Shown here: one piece after another, positions 1 through 6,879 of the stretch
Position numbering within the stretch: position 1 is the stretch's first letter
Layout of the letters: every line of letters begins with the position of its first letter
NCBI GenBank assembly: GCA_027485735.1
Contig: JAIXQM010000212.1
Coordinates: 1-33,467, forward strand
Direction: 5' to 3'
From: Sphingomonadales bacterium
Lineage (GTDB): Bacteria; Pseudomonadota; Alphaproteobacteria; Sphingomonadales; Sphingomonadaceae
Length of the DNA stretch: 33,467 bases
Made by a program: the position numbers and the translations under genes
The notes under the pieces: model-generated
The model's database searches: none
What the model was told of the DNA's origin: nothing
What the model saw: the letters and a program-made list of their open reading frames with translations, nothing else

Positions 1-14
1 AACAGGGTGGCCCG

Positions 15-362
15 TTACACCGGTGGCATGGTGGGCGATGTAGGGTCAGTCACCCTTTTCGTCAATGAAGCCGCAGCCTCCTGCCCGCGCTTGGCGCGCC
101 GCTTGTCGCGCCGCAAGCCAAAGTCCACGGCGCGGCGCACCCGCGGATATTGGCGAGTGTAGAGCAGATAATGCCGGCGCGCCCAGCGCGAGTTGCGGAA
201 CACCAGCGCCACCCCGGCCCCAAAGATGACGATGCCGATCGGCGCCGGCGACAGCAGCCCGACGATGCCGGCAGCCGCCATCAGCAGGAGCCCCAGCAAG
301 ATCTGGAACACCCGGAACGGTTCGGACCGAACCAGCAGGTCAAGAAAGTCAGGGCGACTCAC
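15..362 (-). CDS. small two-helix inner-membrane protein
   Basis: A 115-aa protein with two hydrophobic segments (about residues 18-37 and 41-55) followed by a strongly basic tail that begins RNSRWARRH. This hairpin-plus-basic-tail layout is typical of small inner-membrane proteins with both ends in the cytoplasm. The GTG start at 362 is chosen because it follows a good ribosome site (GAGGTGAG, about 4 nt upstream); an ATG further out at 398 has none. The gene is divergent from comM, with about 120 bp between them that must hold both promoters. I recognise the general type but no named family, so no function is given. The gene is complete within the window. Confidence 0.7.
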   Translation of the reverse strand: MSRPDFLDLLVRSEPFRVFQILLGLLLMAAAGIVGLLSPAPIGIVIFGAGVALVFRNSRWARRHYLLYTRQYPRVRRAVDFGLRRDKRRAKRGQEAAASLTKRVTDPTSPTMPPV

Positions 363-483
363 GATCTCACCTCGATACGGCCCGGCTGTGGCAATCATAA
401 GGCGACAATTGCACCGCGGGACCAAAAACTCTACGAATTGTGATCAGGGTCAGATGCTTCCTATCTTTTTGGGGATAAGGTTG

Positions 484-1121
484 ATGGTGGCCCATGTCGG
501 CACGGTGGCGTTTCTGGGACTCGAAGCCCGCAGTGTTGATGTGCAGGTGCAGATTTCCGCCGGGCCCGTCACCTTCGTTACCGTGGGCCTGCCCGACAAG
601 GCGGTGAAGGAAAGCCGCGAGCGCGTCGCCGCCGCGCTCCATGCCATCGGGCTTTCGCTACCGCCACGCCGGGTGGTGGTGAACCTGTCGCCAGCCGATC
701 TGCCCAAGGAAGGATCGCATTATGATCTGCCGATCGCGCTGGGGCTGCTCAGCGCGATGGGGGTGATTCCCCAGGATGCGCTCGATGAATTTGTCGCGGT
801 GGGTGAGCTTGGCCTTGATGGCGCCATCCAGACAGTGCCCGGCGTGCTGCTCGCGGCCCTGCATGCTGCATCTTGCGAACAGGGGCTGATTTGCCCGGCC
901 GCCCAAGGCCCCGAAGCCGCCTGGGCTGGCGAGGTGAATGTGCTGGCCGCGCCCGATCTGCTGGCGCTGATCAATCATCTGAAGGGCCAGATCATCCTGC
1001 CGCCGCCCCAGCGTGCCGAAGCCGAACCAACCCGGCGCGGCCCGGATTTCGCCAGCATAAAGGGCCAGGAGACTCCCAAGCGCGTTGCCGAAATCGCAGC
1101 AGCTGGCGGCCATAATCTGCT
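484..1121 (+). pseudogene. comM: comM (YifB-like Mg-chelatase/AAA+ helicase), 5' part, split by an element
   Basis: Codons 1 to 213 of comM. ComM is a hexameric AAA+ helicase that drives branch migration during natural transformation. The N-terminal ChlI-like domain is intact: it starts MVAHVGTVAFLGLEA and contains VVVNLSPADLPKEGSHYDLP. The frame reaches the conserved GGHNLL that precedes the Walker A loop, then enters element DNA at 1122 and stops at 1209 after 28 foreign residues, giving a 241-aa product without any ATPase motif. The rest of the gene resumes at 8618. Base 1121 joined to base 8618 restores HNLLMSGPPGSGKS in frame, with a total of 502 codons, a normal ComM length. The ATG at 484 is preceded by an AAGG-type ribosome site. 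As it stands the gene should be inactive, but precise excision would repair it. Confidence 0.93.
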
Positions 1122-1144
1122 CACGTTATGGCGTAAAGACCCCA
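1097..1144 (+). other. attL, left junction of the comM element
   Basis: A hybrid site made of the left comM half (1097-1119), the central dinucleotide CT (1120-1121) and the left end of the element (1122-1144). The crossover is placed here because TGCT (1118-1121) recurs at 8614-8617, and because the element arm 1122-1144 is an imperfect inverted copy of the arm at 8593-8615. Arm lengths of about 23 nt are inferred from this symmetry and were not measured. Confidence 0.85.
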
Positions 1145-1223
1145 CCCGAGCGCGAGAGTTCCCGTTTCAGTTCCAACAGTGTATAGTTGAAACAGAGAAT
1201 CGGGTGTAATCGGAGCAAGTTCC

Positions 1224-1541
1224 GTGAAGTATCTCTTAACAGCCGCGTGTCTTTTAGTTTCTATTCCTTCCTTCGCCCATGGCGGCGGGCTCAATGCTGA
1301 AGGATGCCATAACAACAGAAAGACAGGTGACTATCACTGTCACCGTGGCGCTTCACCCCAACGGTCTAGCGTCAGTTCGTTTGGCGGCCTTGGCCTACTT
1401 GGCAGCCGGGGTAGTTCAGGCGGGGGAGCATTTGCCAATTGCTCCGCAGCGCGCGCCGCCGGTGCCGCCCCGGTCCGCTCAGGGGACCCCGGATATGGCC
1501 GCCACTTGGACCGCGACGGCGACGGGGTTGGGTGTGAGTAA
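1224..1541 (+). CDS. exported Excalibur-domain protein
   Basis: A 105-aa protein with a signal peptide (about residues 1-18, cleavage near SFA-HGG). Next comes a His/Cys motif, GCHNNRKTGDYHCHRG (about 27-42), then a Ser/Gly-rich linker and a C-terminal Excalibur domain (about 68-105). The Excalibur part contains a Cys, GDPGYGRHLDRDGDGVGCE and a DxDxDG-like acidic loop, known in this family as a calcium-binding type. The GTG start at 1224 has GGAG about 8 nt upstream. It is the first gene inside the left end of the element and so probably cargo acting in the periplasm or at the cell surface. In other bacteria Excalibur domains occur on secreted nucleases and surface proteins, but no nuclease domain is present here. 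Role unknown. Confidence 0.8.
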   Translation: MKYLLTAACLLVSIPSFAHGGGLNAEGCHNNRKTGDYHCHRGASPQRSSVSSFGGLGLLGSRGSSGGGAFANCSAARAAGAAPVRSGDPGYGRHLDRDGDGVGCE

Positions 1542-1718
1542 GCCGGGGACCGGCCGCTATCCCAGTGACCGGCTAAAAGCTCTGTAGAGGTTGCGGCGCT
1601 AAGCCTTCATTACAAATACGGATGACGGCTCCGCACCACTTGACCAATCGCCACCTTCGCATGACAACCGTAAGACCGCAGGCAATTGCGACTGCGAGAG
1701 ATAAATCTGAGGGGCGCG

Positions 1719-2360
1719 ATGAAACGGCTTTTTCTTCTGGCATCTGCATTGATGGTGCCTTCAATTTCGCTTGCACAAGTAGCAACAGTTCCGCAGGCAA
1801 CCGCAGCGGTAGCGACGGGGATGCGCCAGATTGTGCTGGCACCCAATACTGAAGTCGTTGTCACTCCGAACGACACTGTCACGACCAAGGGCAAGCAGGT
1901 CAAAGAGGGATACAAGTTCAAGCTGTCCACGGTGTTCGACGTGATGCAGGACGGCATCGTTGTCATCCCCAAGGGGACCGTGGGTGAAGGCACTGTGACT
2001 TGGATGACAAACAAGGGTGCCTTCGGGAAGTCAGGCAAGATGGAAGTTTCCTTCGACTGGCTAGACCTTGGCGGCCGGCGCGTTGCCCTGACAGGCAGTC
2101 ATCGGCAGGAAGGCGAGGGCAACACAGGGGCAACCGTGGGTGCGGTGGTTGCCGTGGGCGTGTTCGCCGCCTTTGTTACGGGTCGCTCTGCATCCGTTGT
2201 GAACGGGCAACAACTCCGCGCGCGGGTCGCTGAAACGCTGACCTTCAATGTCCCGGACAACGCTGCCCGTGTAATGACCGGGACCCTTGCTCCACAGGCA
2301 ACGGCAGCGCCGGCCCCGGCACCCCCGGCGGCCACCCCTGTGACCCCGCCGCAGCAATAG
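1719..2360 (+). CDS. exported protein of unknown function with Pro/Ala-rich tail
   Basis: A 213-aa protein with a clear signal peptide (about residues 1-20, ending SLAQ). The central part (about 35-185) looks beta-rich and carries IPKGTVGEGTVTW and FGKSGKMEVSFDW, then RQEGEGNTGATVGAVVAVG with a short hydrophobic stretch. The last 25 residues are a Pro/Ala-rich tail ending in TPPQQ. I recall this motif pattern from exported proteins of alphaproteobacteria without an assigned function, so none is given. The ATG at 1719 has GAGGGG about 4 nt upstream; an earlier in-frame start at 1686 would put extra residues before the signal peptide and is rejected. It follows the Excalibur gene in the same direction after 177 bp, so the two may share a transcript. 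Confidence 0.75.
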   Translation: MKRLFLLASALMVPSISLAQVATVPQATAAVATGMRQIVLAPNTEVVVTPNDTVTTKGKQVKEGYKFKLSTVFDVMQDGIVVIPKGTVGEGTVTWMTNKGAFGKSGKMEVSFDWLDLGGRRVALTGSHRQEGEGNTGATVGAVVAVGVFAAFVTGRSASVVNGQQLRARVAETLTFNVPDNAARVMTGTLAPQATAAPAPAPPAATPVTPPQQ

Positions 2361-2407
2361 AGGCCAGACAAAAAAGCAGGGTGGTGGGCAGGAACGTCAA
2401 GGGCGGC

Positions 2408-3082
2408 CTATCCCTCCACCCTGTTCAGCAAGTTCCGAACGGACGATGGGTGCCACTGGCCACCCCTCGGGGTCCTGATACGCGCCTCATTGAGCGCGGC
2501 GGCAATCCCGGCAAGAGACGTGACGCCAGCCTGCCGGAGTTCGGCCACCTTGGCCGCCAGCTTGGCCGCCCGTTCATCGGCCCCGGCCTTCAGAGCCTTC
2601 ACAGCCGCTCCGTTCCCCTTGGCAGCCCTGCGGAGCGCGGCGGCCCCGTTGGGATTGCCCAGCCGGACCCCTCGGGCCTTGGCAGCGGCCAGCGCGGCAC
2701 GGGTCCGCTCCGAGATACGCTCCCGTTCGTCTTGCGCCAGCACGGCCAAGATGCCCACAGTCACGCGGTCAACGGCGGGGTTATCGGCCGCCACGAAAGC
2801 GGCCCCGCTGTTGCGGAGCGCCAGCAGGAAGGCGGCATCGCGGCTCAATCGGTCTAGCTTCGCCACCACAAGGGTTGCGCCAGTCAGTGACGCATGGGCC
2901 ATGGCGCGGGCCAGTTCGGGCCGGTCATTCACCTTGCCGCTTTCGACCTCGACATACTCTCCCAAGACCTCGCACCCTCTGCCCTGGCAGTAGGTAGCGA
3001 CGGCGGCCCGTTGGGCTTCAAGTCCTAGCCCGGACCGGCCCTGTTCGGCGGTGGAAACGCGAAAGTAGCTCACAACCTTCAT
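2408..3082 (-). CDS. small serine recombinase (resolvase/invertase family)
   Basis: A 224-aa protein with an N-terminal resolvase catalytic domain (about 1-140). It starts MKVVSYFRVSTAEQG, with the nucleophile at Ser10 in the YxRxSxxxQ motif, and also contains VVAKLDRLSR and ERISERTRAALAAAKARG, the start of the long E helix. The C-terminal part (about 175-224) looks like a helix-turn-helix DNA-binding segment, ending HPSSVRNLLNRVEG. Size and layout match resolvase/invertase-type enzymes, not large integrases. The ATG at 3082 is used because the family motif starts there. It faces the possible 46-aa gene across about 200 bp that could hold a recombination site. It may resolve multimers, invert a segment or be inherited cargo; the substrate is not evident. 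Confidence 0.88.
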   Translation of the reverse strand: MKVVSYFRVSTAEQGRSGLGLEAQRAAVATYCQGRGCEVLGEYVEVESGKVNDRPELARAMAHASLTGATLVVAKLDRLSRDAAFLLALRNSGAAFVAADNPAVDRVTVGILAVLAQDERERISERTRAALAAAKARGVRLGNPNGAAALRRAAKGNGAAVKALKAGADERAAKLAAKVAELRQAGVTSLAGIAAALNEARIRTPRGGQWHPSSVRNLLNRVEG

Positions 3083-3283
3083 GGCAAAGCCTCCATACAA
3101 ACTTGCCCAATGACCGTTAGGCAATTCTGTATGGCATCGCAGGAGGCCCGGAAAGGCCCCGGAAAACGGTTGGACTCAAACCGGACTCGCTTTGCCGCAG
3201 ACCGTTCCGGCTTATCGAAGCATGGCGAGACGGGGACGGGAGCGACTTATAAATGGATGGCCTCACCAACAGAGAGGCAGACA

Positions 3284-3424
3284 ATGAACACACAAGACGC
3301 ATGGGATGCAGCAGCCCCGGAAGCCGGCCGAATGTTGCAGCAGGCACGGGAGGCGGTGGCCAGCACGTCGCAAGCCTTGGCAGCAGCAGCAGCCGCAAGG
3401 CGAGAGGCGAAGCGGAAGGCGTAA
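3284..3424 (+). CDS. possible 46-aa helical protein
   Basis: A short frame starting MNTQDAWDAAAPEAG and ending AAARREAKRKA. The ATG has a good ribosome site (AGAGAGG, about 6 nt upstream). The predicted product is alanine-rich, probably helical, with a basic end. It diverges from the small serine recombinase. Against it: GC-rich DNA gives such frames by chance. For it: the clean ribosome site, and a strong hairpin about 50 nt after the stop. Small basic proteins of this size can be recombination directionality factors, but nothing here shows that specifically. Confidence 0.4.
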   Translation: MNTQDAWDAAAPEAGRMLQQAREAVASTSQALAAAAAARREAKRKA

Positions 3425-3838
3425 GCCCGGACGGTCCGGCATCAGGAAGTGACCCAGTTGCCGGACCTCCCCGCCCCCCAAGGTGCCACCGGGGAGCCTT
3501 CCGGGTGCCTTGGGAGGCTAGGGGGTATGGGGGGAAGCCGGGCGCGCTCACACGTATATCCCGCTTCGCAATTTTGCGCCGAAAGTGACGGGCCTGTCCG
3601 GCCCGCAGGCAGGAGACCGGAAAGTTTCCAGTCGCTTCCGGGCTAAGTGAAGCCGATTCACTTTGTGGGCCGTCCCCAGTGGGATTTAGGCTCCCACAGG
3701 TCCCCGCAGGAACCCCCAACGGTGGCGAGATTTTCCTGCCAGAATGACCCGTAGAGCGCCGAAAGAGGGCCGGGAGGGAGTGGAGGTCCACCCCGCTCCC
3801 GCAGCCTCATTGTTCGGCCGTTTTGTCGGCTTTTTTCG
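3425..3838. other. gene-free stretch with three hairpins inside the element
   Basis: No convincing gene on either strand. It holds CCCAAGG (3477-3483) pairing with CCTTGGG (3508-3514); CGGGCC (3589-3594) with GGCCCG (3600-3605); and the perfect inverted repeat AAGTGAA (3645-3651) with TTCACTT (3657-3663). None is followed by a T-run. The right end is the first copy of a ~114-bp repeat. The hairpins may end the rightward 46-aa gene and the leftward five-gene block. Confidence 0.55.
3716..3829. repeat. imperfect direct repeat, copy 1 (~114 bp)
   Basis: Matches 6880-6992 in the same orientation, roughly 80% by eye over the last 90 bases. The best blocks are AGAGCGCCGAAAG and the shared GGTCCACCC and CCGTTTTG segments. 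It lies 9 bases beyond the stop of the last gene of the leftward block, just as copy 2 lies 9 bases beyond the stop of the integrase gene. Confidence 0.7.
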
Positions 3839-4012
3839 TCATGCCTGCCGGGCACGGGTCCGGCGCTTGGCTATGAAGGCGGCAATGCCTTCAGCCCGTT
3901 CCACCGACATGGTCTCACGGGAGCCCAAGAGACGGGCAGAGAAACGGTCCCGGTCATCGGGTCCGAAGGGGGCGGCAAGAGCCGCGTAGGGGAAGCGTTG
4001 GGCAAGGGTCAT
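3839..4012 (-). CDS. 57-aa unknown protein, last gene of the five-gene block
   Basis: Starts MTLAQRFPYAALAAPFG and ends AFIAKRRTRARQA. Its ATG overlaps the stop of the preceding gene in an ATGA (4009-4012), the classic sign of translational coupling and the main reason to accept so short a gene. The middle carries several charged residues and the C-terminus is very basic, which could suit nucleic-acid contact, but no family is recognised. The stop at 3839 is followed closely by the first copy of the ~114-bp repeat. Confidence 0.55.
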   Translation of the reverse strand: MTLAQRFPYAALAAPFGPDDRDRFSARLLGSRETMSVERAEGIAAFIAKRRTRARQA

Positions 4013-4254
4013 GCGGTCTTTCTGGCCTGTTGGCGTTGGGCAGCGTCCAGCTTGGAGCGGATGGCGGCGATGGCGGCACGGTCATGCTGTCCGTTGGTCA
4101 CGCAATGGCGAGGGACCGGGCGGAACGGGAACAAGGCACAGCCCGCACTCGGGCAGGCTGCCACCTGTTCACGCCACGTCCCGGCGGCCAACGGGTCAAC
4201 AGTGCAGGCGCGGCAATGGGCATTGATGGCTGCCGCGCGACTGGTGGCGGTCAT
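4009..4254 (-). CDS. 81-aa cysteine-rich putative Zn-binding protein
   Basis: The core has CRACTVDP, then GTWREQVAACPSAGCALF and PFRPVPR. That gives four cysteines in two pairs, spaced as in small zinc-binding proteins that I recall from phages and integrated elements of Proteobacteria, which share the C-x2-C...WREQV-x2-C-x4-C-x-L layout. The ATG at 4254 lies 2 nt after the stop of the upstream gene; a TTG at 4269 would overlap it by 13 nt. No separate ribosome site is evident, so coupled translation is likely. The function of the family is not known to me. Its presence supports a phage-like or island origin of the block. Confidence 0.7.
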   Translation of the reverse strand: MTATSRAAAINAHCRACTVDPLAAGTWREQVAACPSAGCALFPFRPVPRHCVTNGQHDRAAIAAIRSKLDAAQRQQARKTA

Positions 4255-4256
4255 TG

Positions 4257-4670
4257 TCAGTTGGACCAACGCTCGGGGGCCGGGGCCGGCGATGGGGCCG
4301 GTGGGGCCGCGATGCGGTCCGCAAGAGACAGGGCAGCACGGAGATTGCGGTTGGACCGGGCGCTGAGTGGCTGCACCTGTTTGACGAAGGCGGTGCGGTC
4401 GTCAAAGTCCTCAATCATGGACACGACGACGCGTTCCAGCATCGACAGCCGCTCGGCCCAGAGGTCCATCAGTTCGATATGGACCTTGTCCATCTGGCCT
4501 TGGTCTTCAAGGCGGCTGTAGATGTCGGCAAGCTGGCGGTCCCGCTCTTGGAGGTCCTGTTTCAGGTCTTGCATTTCATTCACCAGCGTCCCGACAAGGC
4601 GTTGCTGGCTATCAAACAGGGCTCGGATTTGGGCCACGTCTGCGGCCGGATTGGGTGTGGTGTTGGTCAT
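4257..4670 (-). CDS. 137-aa coiled-coil protein, unknown
   Basis: Starts MTNTTPNPAADVAQIRALFD. Residues about 15-75 form a long heptad-like, charged helix (LVNEMQDLKQDLQERDRQLA and onward), the mark of a coiled coil. The C-terminus is Pro/Ala-rich (APPAPSPAPAPERWSN). The ATG at 4670 has AGGA 4 nt upstream; an ATG 39 nt earlier lacks a ribosome site. It is the third gene of the leftward block, about 90 nt after the previous stop. Oligomerisation through the coiled coil is likely; nothing else can be said. Confidence 0.65.
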   Translation of the reverse strand: MTNTTPNPAADVAQIRALFDSQQRLVGTLVNEMQDLKQDLQERDRQLADIYSRLEDQGQMDKVHIELMDLWAERLSMLERVVVSMIEDFDDRTAFVKQVQPLSARSNRNLRAALSLADRIAAPPAPSPAPAPERWSN

Positions 4671-4760
4671 AGGTCCTACTGCACCGCGCGGGTCTCCGGC
4701 GGTGTTCATTCGGGGTTGGCAGGGGAACGGAAGGGGTCCCGAAGGACCCCGCCGTCAGGT

Positions 4761-4943
4761 TCATTGCGGGAGAGGACCGCCGATGGTTTCCACGGTCAGG
4801 CCGTAGAGCGTGACGGTGTGGACTGCCGTGCGGCGCTTGAAGTCCGGGCCGGCCGGGTCATCCGGCTCGACAAATTCCGGCTCTGCCGCCAGCACGTCCG
4901 CGGCCTCGGCTTCATCAGCCGGATTGGGAACGTCTGGCAGCAT
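4761..4943 (-). CDS. 60-aa acidic protein, unknown
   Basis: Starts MLPDVPNPADEAEAADVLAA. The first half is rich in Asp/Glu/Pro, and the second half (RRTAVHTVTLYGLTVETIGG) looks like a short beta hairpin. The start ATG shares one base with the stop of the upstream 242-aa gene (TGATG, 4945-4941); a GTG 3 nt earlier is an alternative. This overlap is the strongest support for the gene. Very acidic small proteins on mobile elements sometimes mimic DNA or block host enzymes, but that is only a possibility here. Confidence 0.55.
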   Translation of the reverse strand: MLPDVPNPADEAEAADVLAAEPEFVEPDDPAGPDFKRRTAVHTVTLYGLTVETIGGPLPQ

Positions 4944-5671
4944 CACAGGCTGGCCTTCATGTTGCGGGCCTTGGCCTGTGCCAACGCCTCAATGCGGTCT
5001 TCCGCCAAGATTTGGGCGGCGCGCTTCTCGGCCATGTGCATGATGCGGGCCTCCTCGTGCGCCTTGCGGCGGGCGTCCACGGCTTCGTTCATGGCACGGT
5101 TGAGCCGGTGCCAGCCGCCCACGCCCTCCAGTTCCTCAATGTTCGCTGCAATGTTCTGCAAGCGCGCTTCCATTTCGCTGCGGCGGAGACCGCTGTAGCG
5201 ATAGACGGGGAGGGCCTGCCCACGGGGGCCGGTCTCATAGCGGCCGACCTCCTGAAGCTCCTCACGGATGCGGGCCGCCTCGCGCTTCAGCACATCGACT
5301 TCCACGCTCAGGGCCGCAACCTCGCGGTCAAAGGCGTTTCCGTTCGGGTTGCCCCGGCGGAGATTGGAGGCGACGGCGTAGCGCCGGATGACCGCCTCGA
5401 CCTCGCGGGCTTCAGCAGCGGCCCGGCGTTCCGGGTCCGTGATGCCCTGAAGGCGTTGGTTGACCTCTGCACGGTCTTCCGGCGACAGGGCCGAAAGCTG
5501 GAACAGCTTGGAGGCGCGGTCATCGTCGCTTGCCATGGCGCGCGGCTTGGCGGCCGGACCCATGGCGCGGGTGCTGTCATAGGCTTGGATTTCGGCGCGG
5601 ACAGCAGCCTCATCGAAGTCCGGATAATCGTTGGTATCAGACAATGGATGTTCTTTCGTTTGGGGCAGCAT
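4943..5671 (-). CDS. 242-aa helical, coiled-coil protein, unknown
   Basis: The longest gene of the leftward block. It starts MLPQTKEHPLSDTNDYPDFD. Two long charged helical regions are visible, about residues 115-150 (EVAALSVEVDVLKREAARIR) and about 165-235 (IAANIEELEGVGG, then an Ala/Glu/Arg-rich helix). Between them is a short Gly/Pro segment with YETGPRGQALPVYRYSG. No catalytic motif, Walker box or membrane segment is seen. It could be a structural or scaffold-like protein, but no family is recognised. Its stop overlaps the next gene by one base. The 272 bp before it hold two strong hairpins, so it may have its own promoter or depend on readthrough from the Zn-ribbon gene. Confidence 0.7.
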   Translation of the reverse strand: MLPQTKEHPLSDTNDYPDFDEAAVRAEIQAYDSTRAMGPAAKPRAMASDDDRASKLFQLSALSPEDRAEVNQRLQGITDPERRAAAEAREVEAVIRRYAVASNLRRGNPNGNAFDREVAALSVEVDVLKREAARIREELQEVGRYETGPRGQALPVYRYSGLRRSEMEARLQNIAANIEELEGVGGWHRLNRAMNEAVDARRKAHEEARIMHMAEKRAAQILAEDRIEALAQAKARNMKASL

Positions 5672-5814
5672 GGCTTGCCGCCCTGGGGAACACGGCCAGT
5701 CATGGCAGGCCGTGCATCCTCGGCACTCTTGCCGGGGACCTCTGGTGACGCGACAGGGCAGCCCGCCGGGGAACGGCAGGGGCGCGGTGGGCGTCGAAAC
5801 TGGATGGCTGGGAT

Positions 5815-5837
5815 GCGAGGGAGAATTTTTCCCTCGC
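5815..5837 (-). terminator. hairpin between the Zn-ribbon gene and the 242-aa gene (second)
   Basis: A perfect 8-bp inverted repeat: GCGAGGGA (5815-5822) and TCCCTCGC (5830-5837), with a 7-nt AT-rich loop. It stands 28 bp downstream, in the leftward direction, of the stronger hairpin at 5850-5887. No T-run follows, so it could be a Rho-dependent pause, an RNA-stability element or an operator. Confidence 0.4.
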
Positions 5838-5849
5838 TTGGAAAGGGTT

Positions 5850-5887
5850 GCGGGTCCCGGCCCCTTGCCATGACTGCCGGGACCCGC
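5850..5887 (-). terminator. strong 11-bp hairpin after the Zn-ribbon gene
   Basis: A perfect 11-bp inverted repeat: GCGGGTCCCGG (5850-5860) and CCGGGACCCGC (5877-5887), with a 16-nt loop. It begins 57 bases after the stop of the leftward Zn-ribbon gene. The stem is very GC-rich and no T-run follows. It probably attenuates transcription between that gene and the five-gene block. Confidence 0.5.
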
Positions 5888-5943
5888 CGGACCGCTTCAG
5901 CGACCCGCGTAGCTAGCGCGGGGCGATGCTGGCCCGTTTCTCG

Positions 5944-6285
5944 TTATTGATGCGCGGCGGCCATGGCCTGCCGGTTGGCGAGCGTTGCGGCCGTCGCCTT
6001 GGCGCTGATGCCGGTCCACACGGCTGCAAAGGCGGAGTCCAATTCATCCCGCTCGGCCGGTGTGACGGCGGCCGGGTTGGTGGCCAGCTTGCCGACAAGC
6101 GCCAGATGGCGACGGCGGGCCTTGCTGATTTGGACCCGGCGGGACGCACATGGCTTGCAGTAGGGCCGCAGTCCGTCTTTTCGGACCTTCTCCGGGGAGA
6201 AGTTGGCGACAGGCTGCACGGACTTGCAGGCGATGCAGAACTTGTGGCCGGGCGGGATGTCCGCCGGCTGCTTGTAGCGTGGCAT
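5944..6285 (-). CDS. 113-aa Zn-ribbon protein, phage/island type
   Basis: Starts MPRYKQPADIPPGHKFCIAC. A four-cysteine knuckle is clear: CIAC (about 17-20) and CKPC (about 42-45), with FSPEKVRKDGLRPYC between. This C-x2-C...DGL-x2-YC-x2-C layout is seen in small phage proteins linked to HNH endonucleases. No HNH catalytic His/Asn cluster follows; the rest (about 50-113) is helical and basic, then Ala-rich. So it is called a zinc-ribbon, probably DNA-binding protein, not a nuclease. The ATG at 6285 has AGGAG about 5 nt upstream, the best ribosome site in the element; longer frames lack one. Its promoter is probably in the AT-rich island at 6400-6480. Confidence 0.7.
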   Translation of the reverse strand: MPRYKQPADIPPGHKFCIACKSVQPVANFSPEKVRKDGLRPYCKPCASRRVQISKARRRHLALVGKLATNPAAVTPAERDELDSAFAAVWTGISAKATAATLANRQAMAAAHQ

Positions 6286-6371
6286 GTTGTCTCCTGATGG
6301 TGGCCGGCATTGGCCGGCGGCGGGGCGCTGATGGGCTCCGGCGGGGAACGTGATGGGCACGGCTGGGGACG

Positions 6372-6398
6372 TGAGGAGAACTGATGTTGTTCTCCTCA
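6372..6398. promoter_or_regulatory. 10-bp inverted repeat, possible operator
   Basis: TGAGGAGAAC (6372-6381) and GTTCTCCTCA (6389-6398) are perfect inverted copies with a 7-nt loop. The site lies about 90 bp before the start of the leftward Zn-ribbon gene, at the edge of the AT-rich island. It could bind a dimeric repressor or fold in the leader RNA. Confidence 0.5.
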
Positions 6399-6458
6399 AT
6401 GTCATCCCTTCTATCTCCTCATTCTGAGATTATCGAAGGGGACTCATGAGGTTATCTT

Positions 6459-6464
6459 ACTATA
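6459..6464 (-). promoter_or_regulatory. possible -10 box for the leftward genes
   Basis: On the minus strand this reads TATAGT, one base from the consensus, inside the only AT-rich stretch of the element and upstream of the Zn-ribbon gene. No good -35 box is found at 17 bp, so this is a weak call. Confidence 0.3.
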
Positions 6465-6678
6465 TCTCTTAGAGAATATCTTAAGACGGGCGCGTGCGTG
6501 TGTGGTCTGCCGGGAGGATTTCAAGGGGGTGGATGAAAATTGTTGTCTGCCGTCTCGTCACCCGCCCCTGTCCGGCTCCCCGTGCCGGGGAACTCGACAG
6601 AGCCCGCGACGTGATGGTCTTTCAGCCGCGCCAGCGGCCCGGACAGGGCGGGGAAGCGGCAGCGGATGTTTCCGTCAC

Positions 6679-6723
6679 TTCAATAGTCTTGACTAAACCG
6701 TGTTACCCGCTCCGGTGCTCCTC
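6679..6723. repeat. imperfect 45-bp repeat, copy 1
   Basis: Resembles 6769-6812 in the same orientation. Shared blocks are TTCAAT, TGACTA, TACCCG and GCTCCTC, and the unit distance is 90 bp. Spacing and imperfection are like iterons or protein-binding sites; no function is shown. Confidence 0.5.
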
Positions 6724-6768
6724 GGCGGCCCGGACAGGCGGCGAACGGGGCGAAAAATGCTTCTCTCC

Positions 6769-6812
6769 TTCAATGATGCTGACTATTCGTGATACCCGGT
6801 CCGGGGCTCCTC
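6769..6812. repeat. imperfect 45-bp repeat, copy 2
   Basis: Second copy of the repeat at 6679-6723, one base shorter, about three quarters identical by eye. It lies about 70 bp before copy 2 of the ~114-bp repeat. Confidence 0.5.
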
Positions 6813-6879
6813 TGAGGTGTGGAGGGGGGCAGCCTTGTCCCCGTAAAGTTTTCGGGGATGTCCGCCACCTCGCGGCGGT

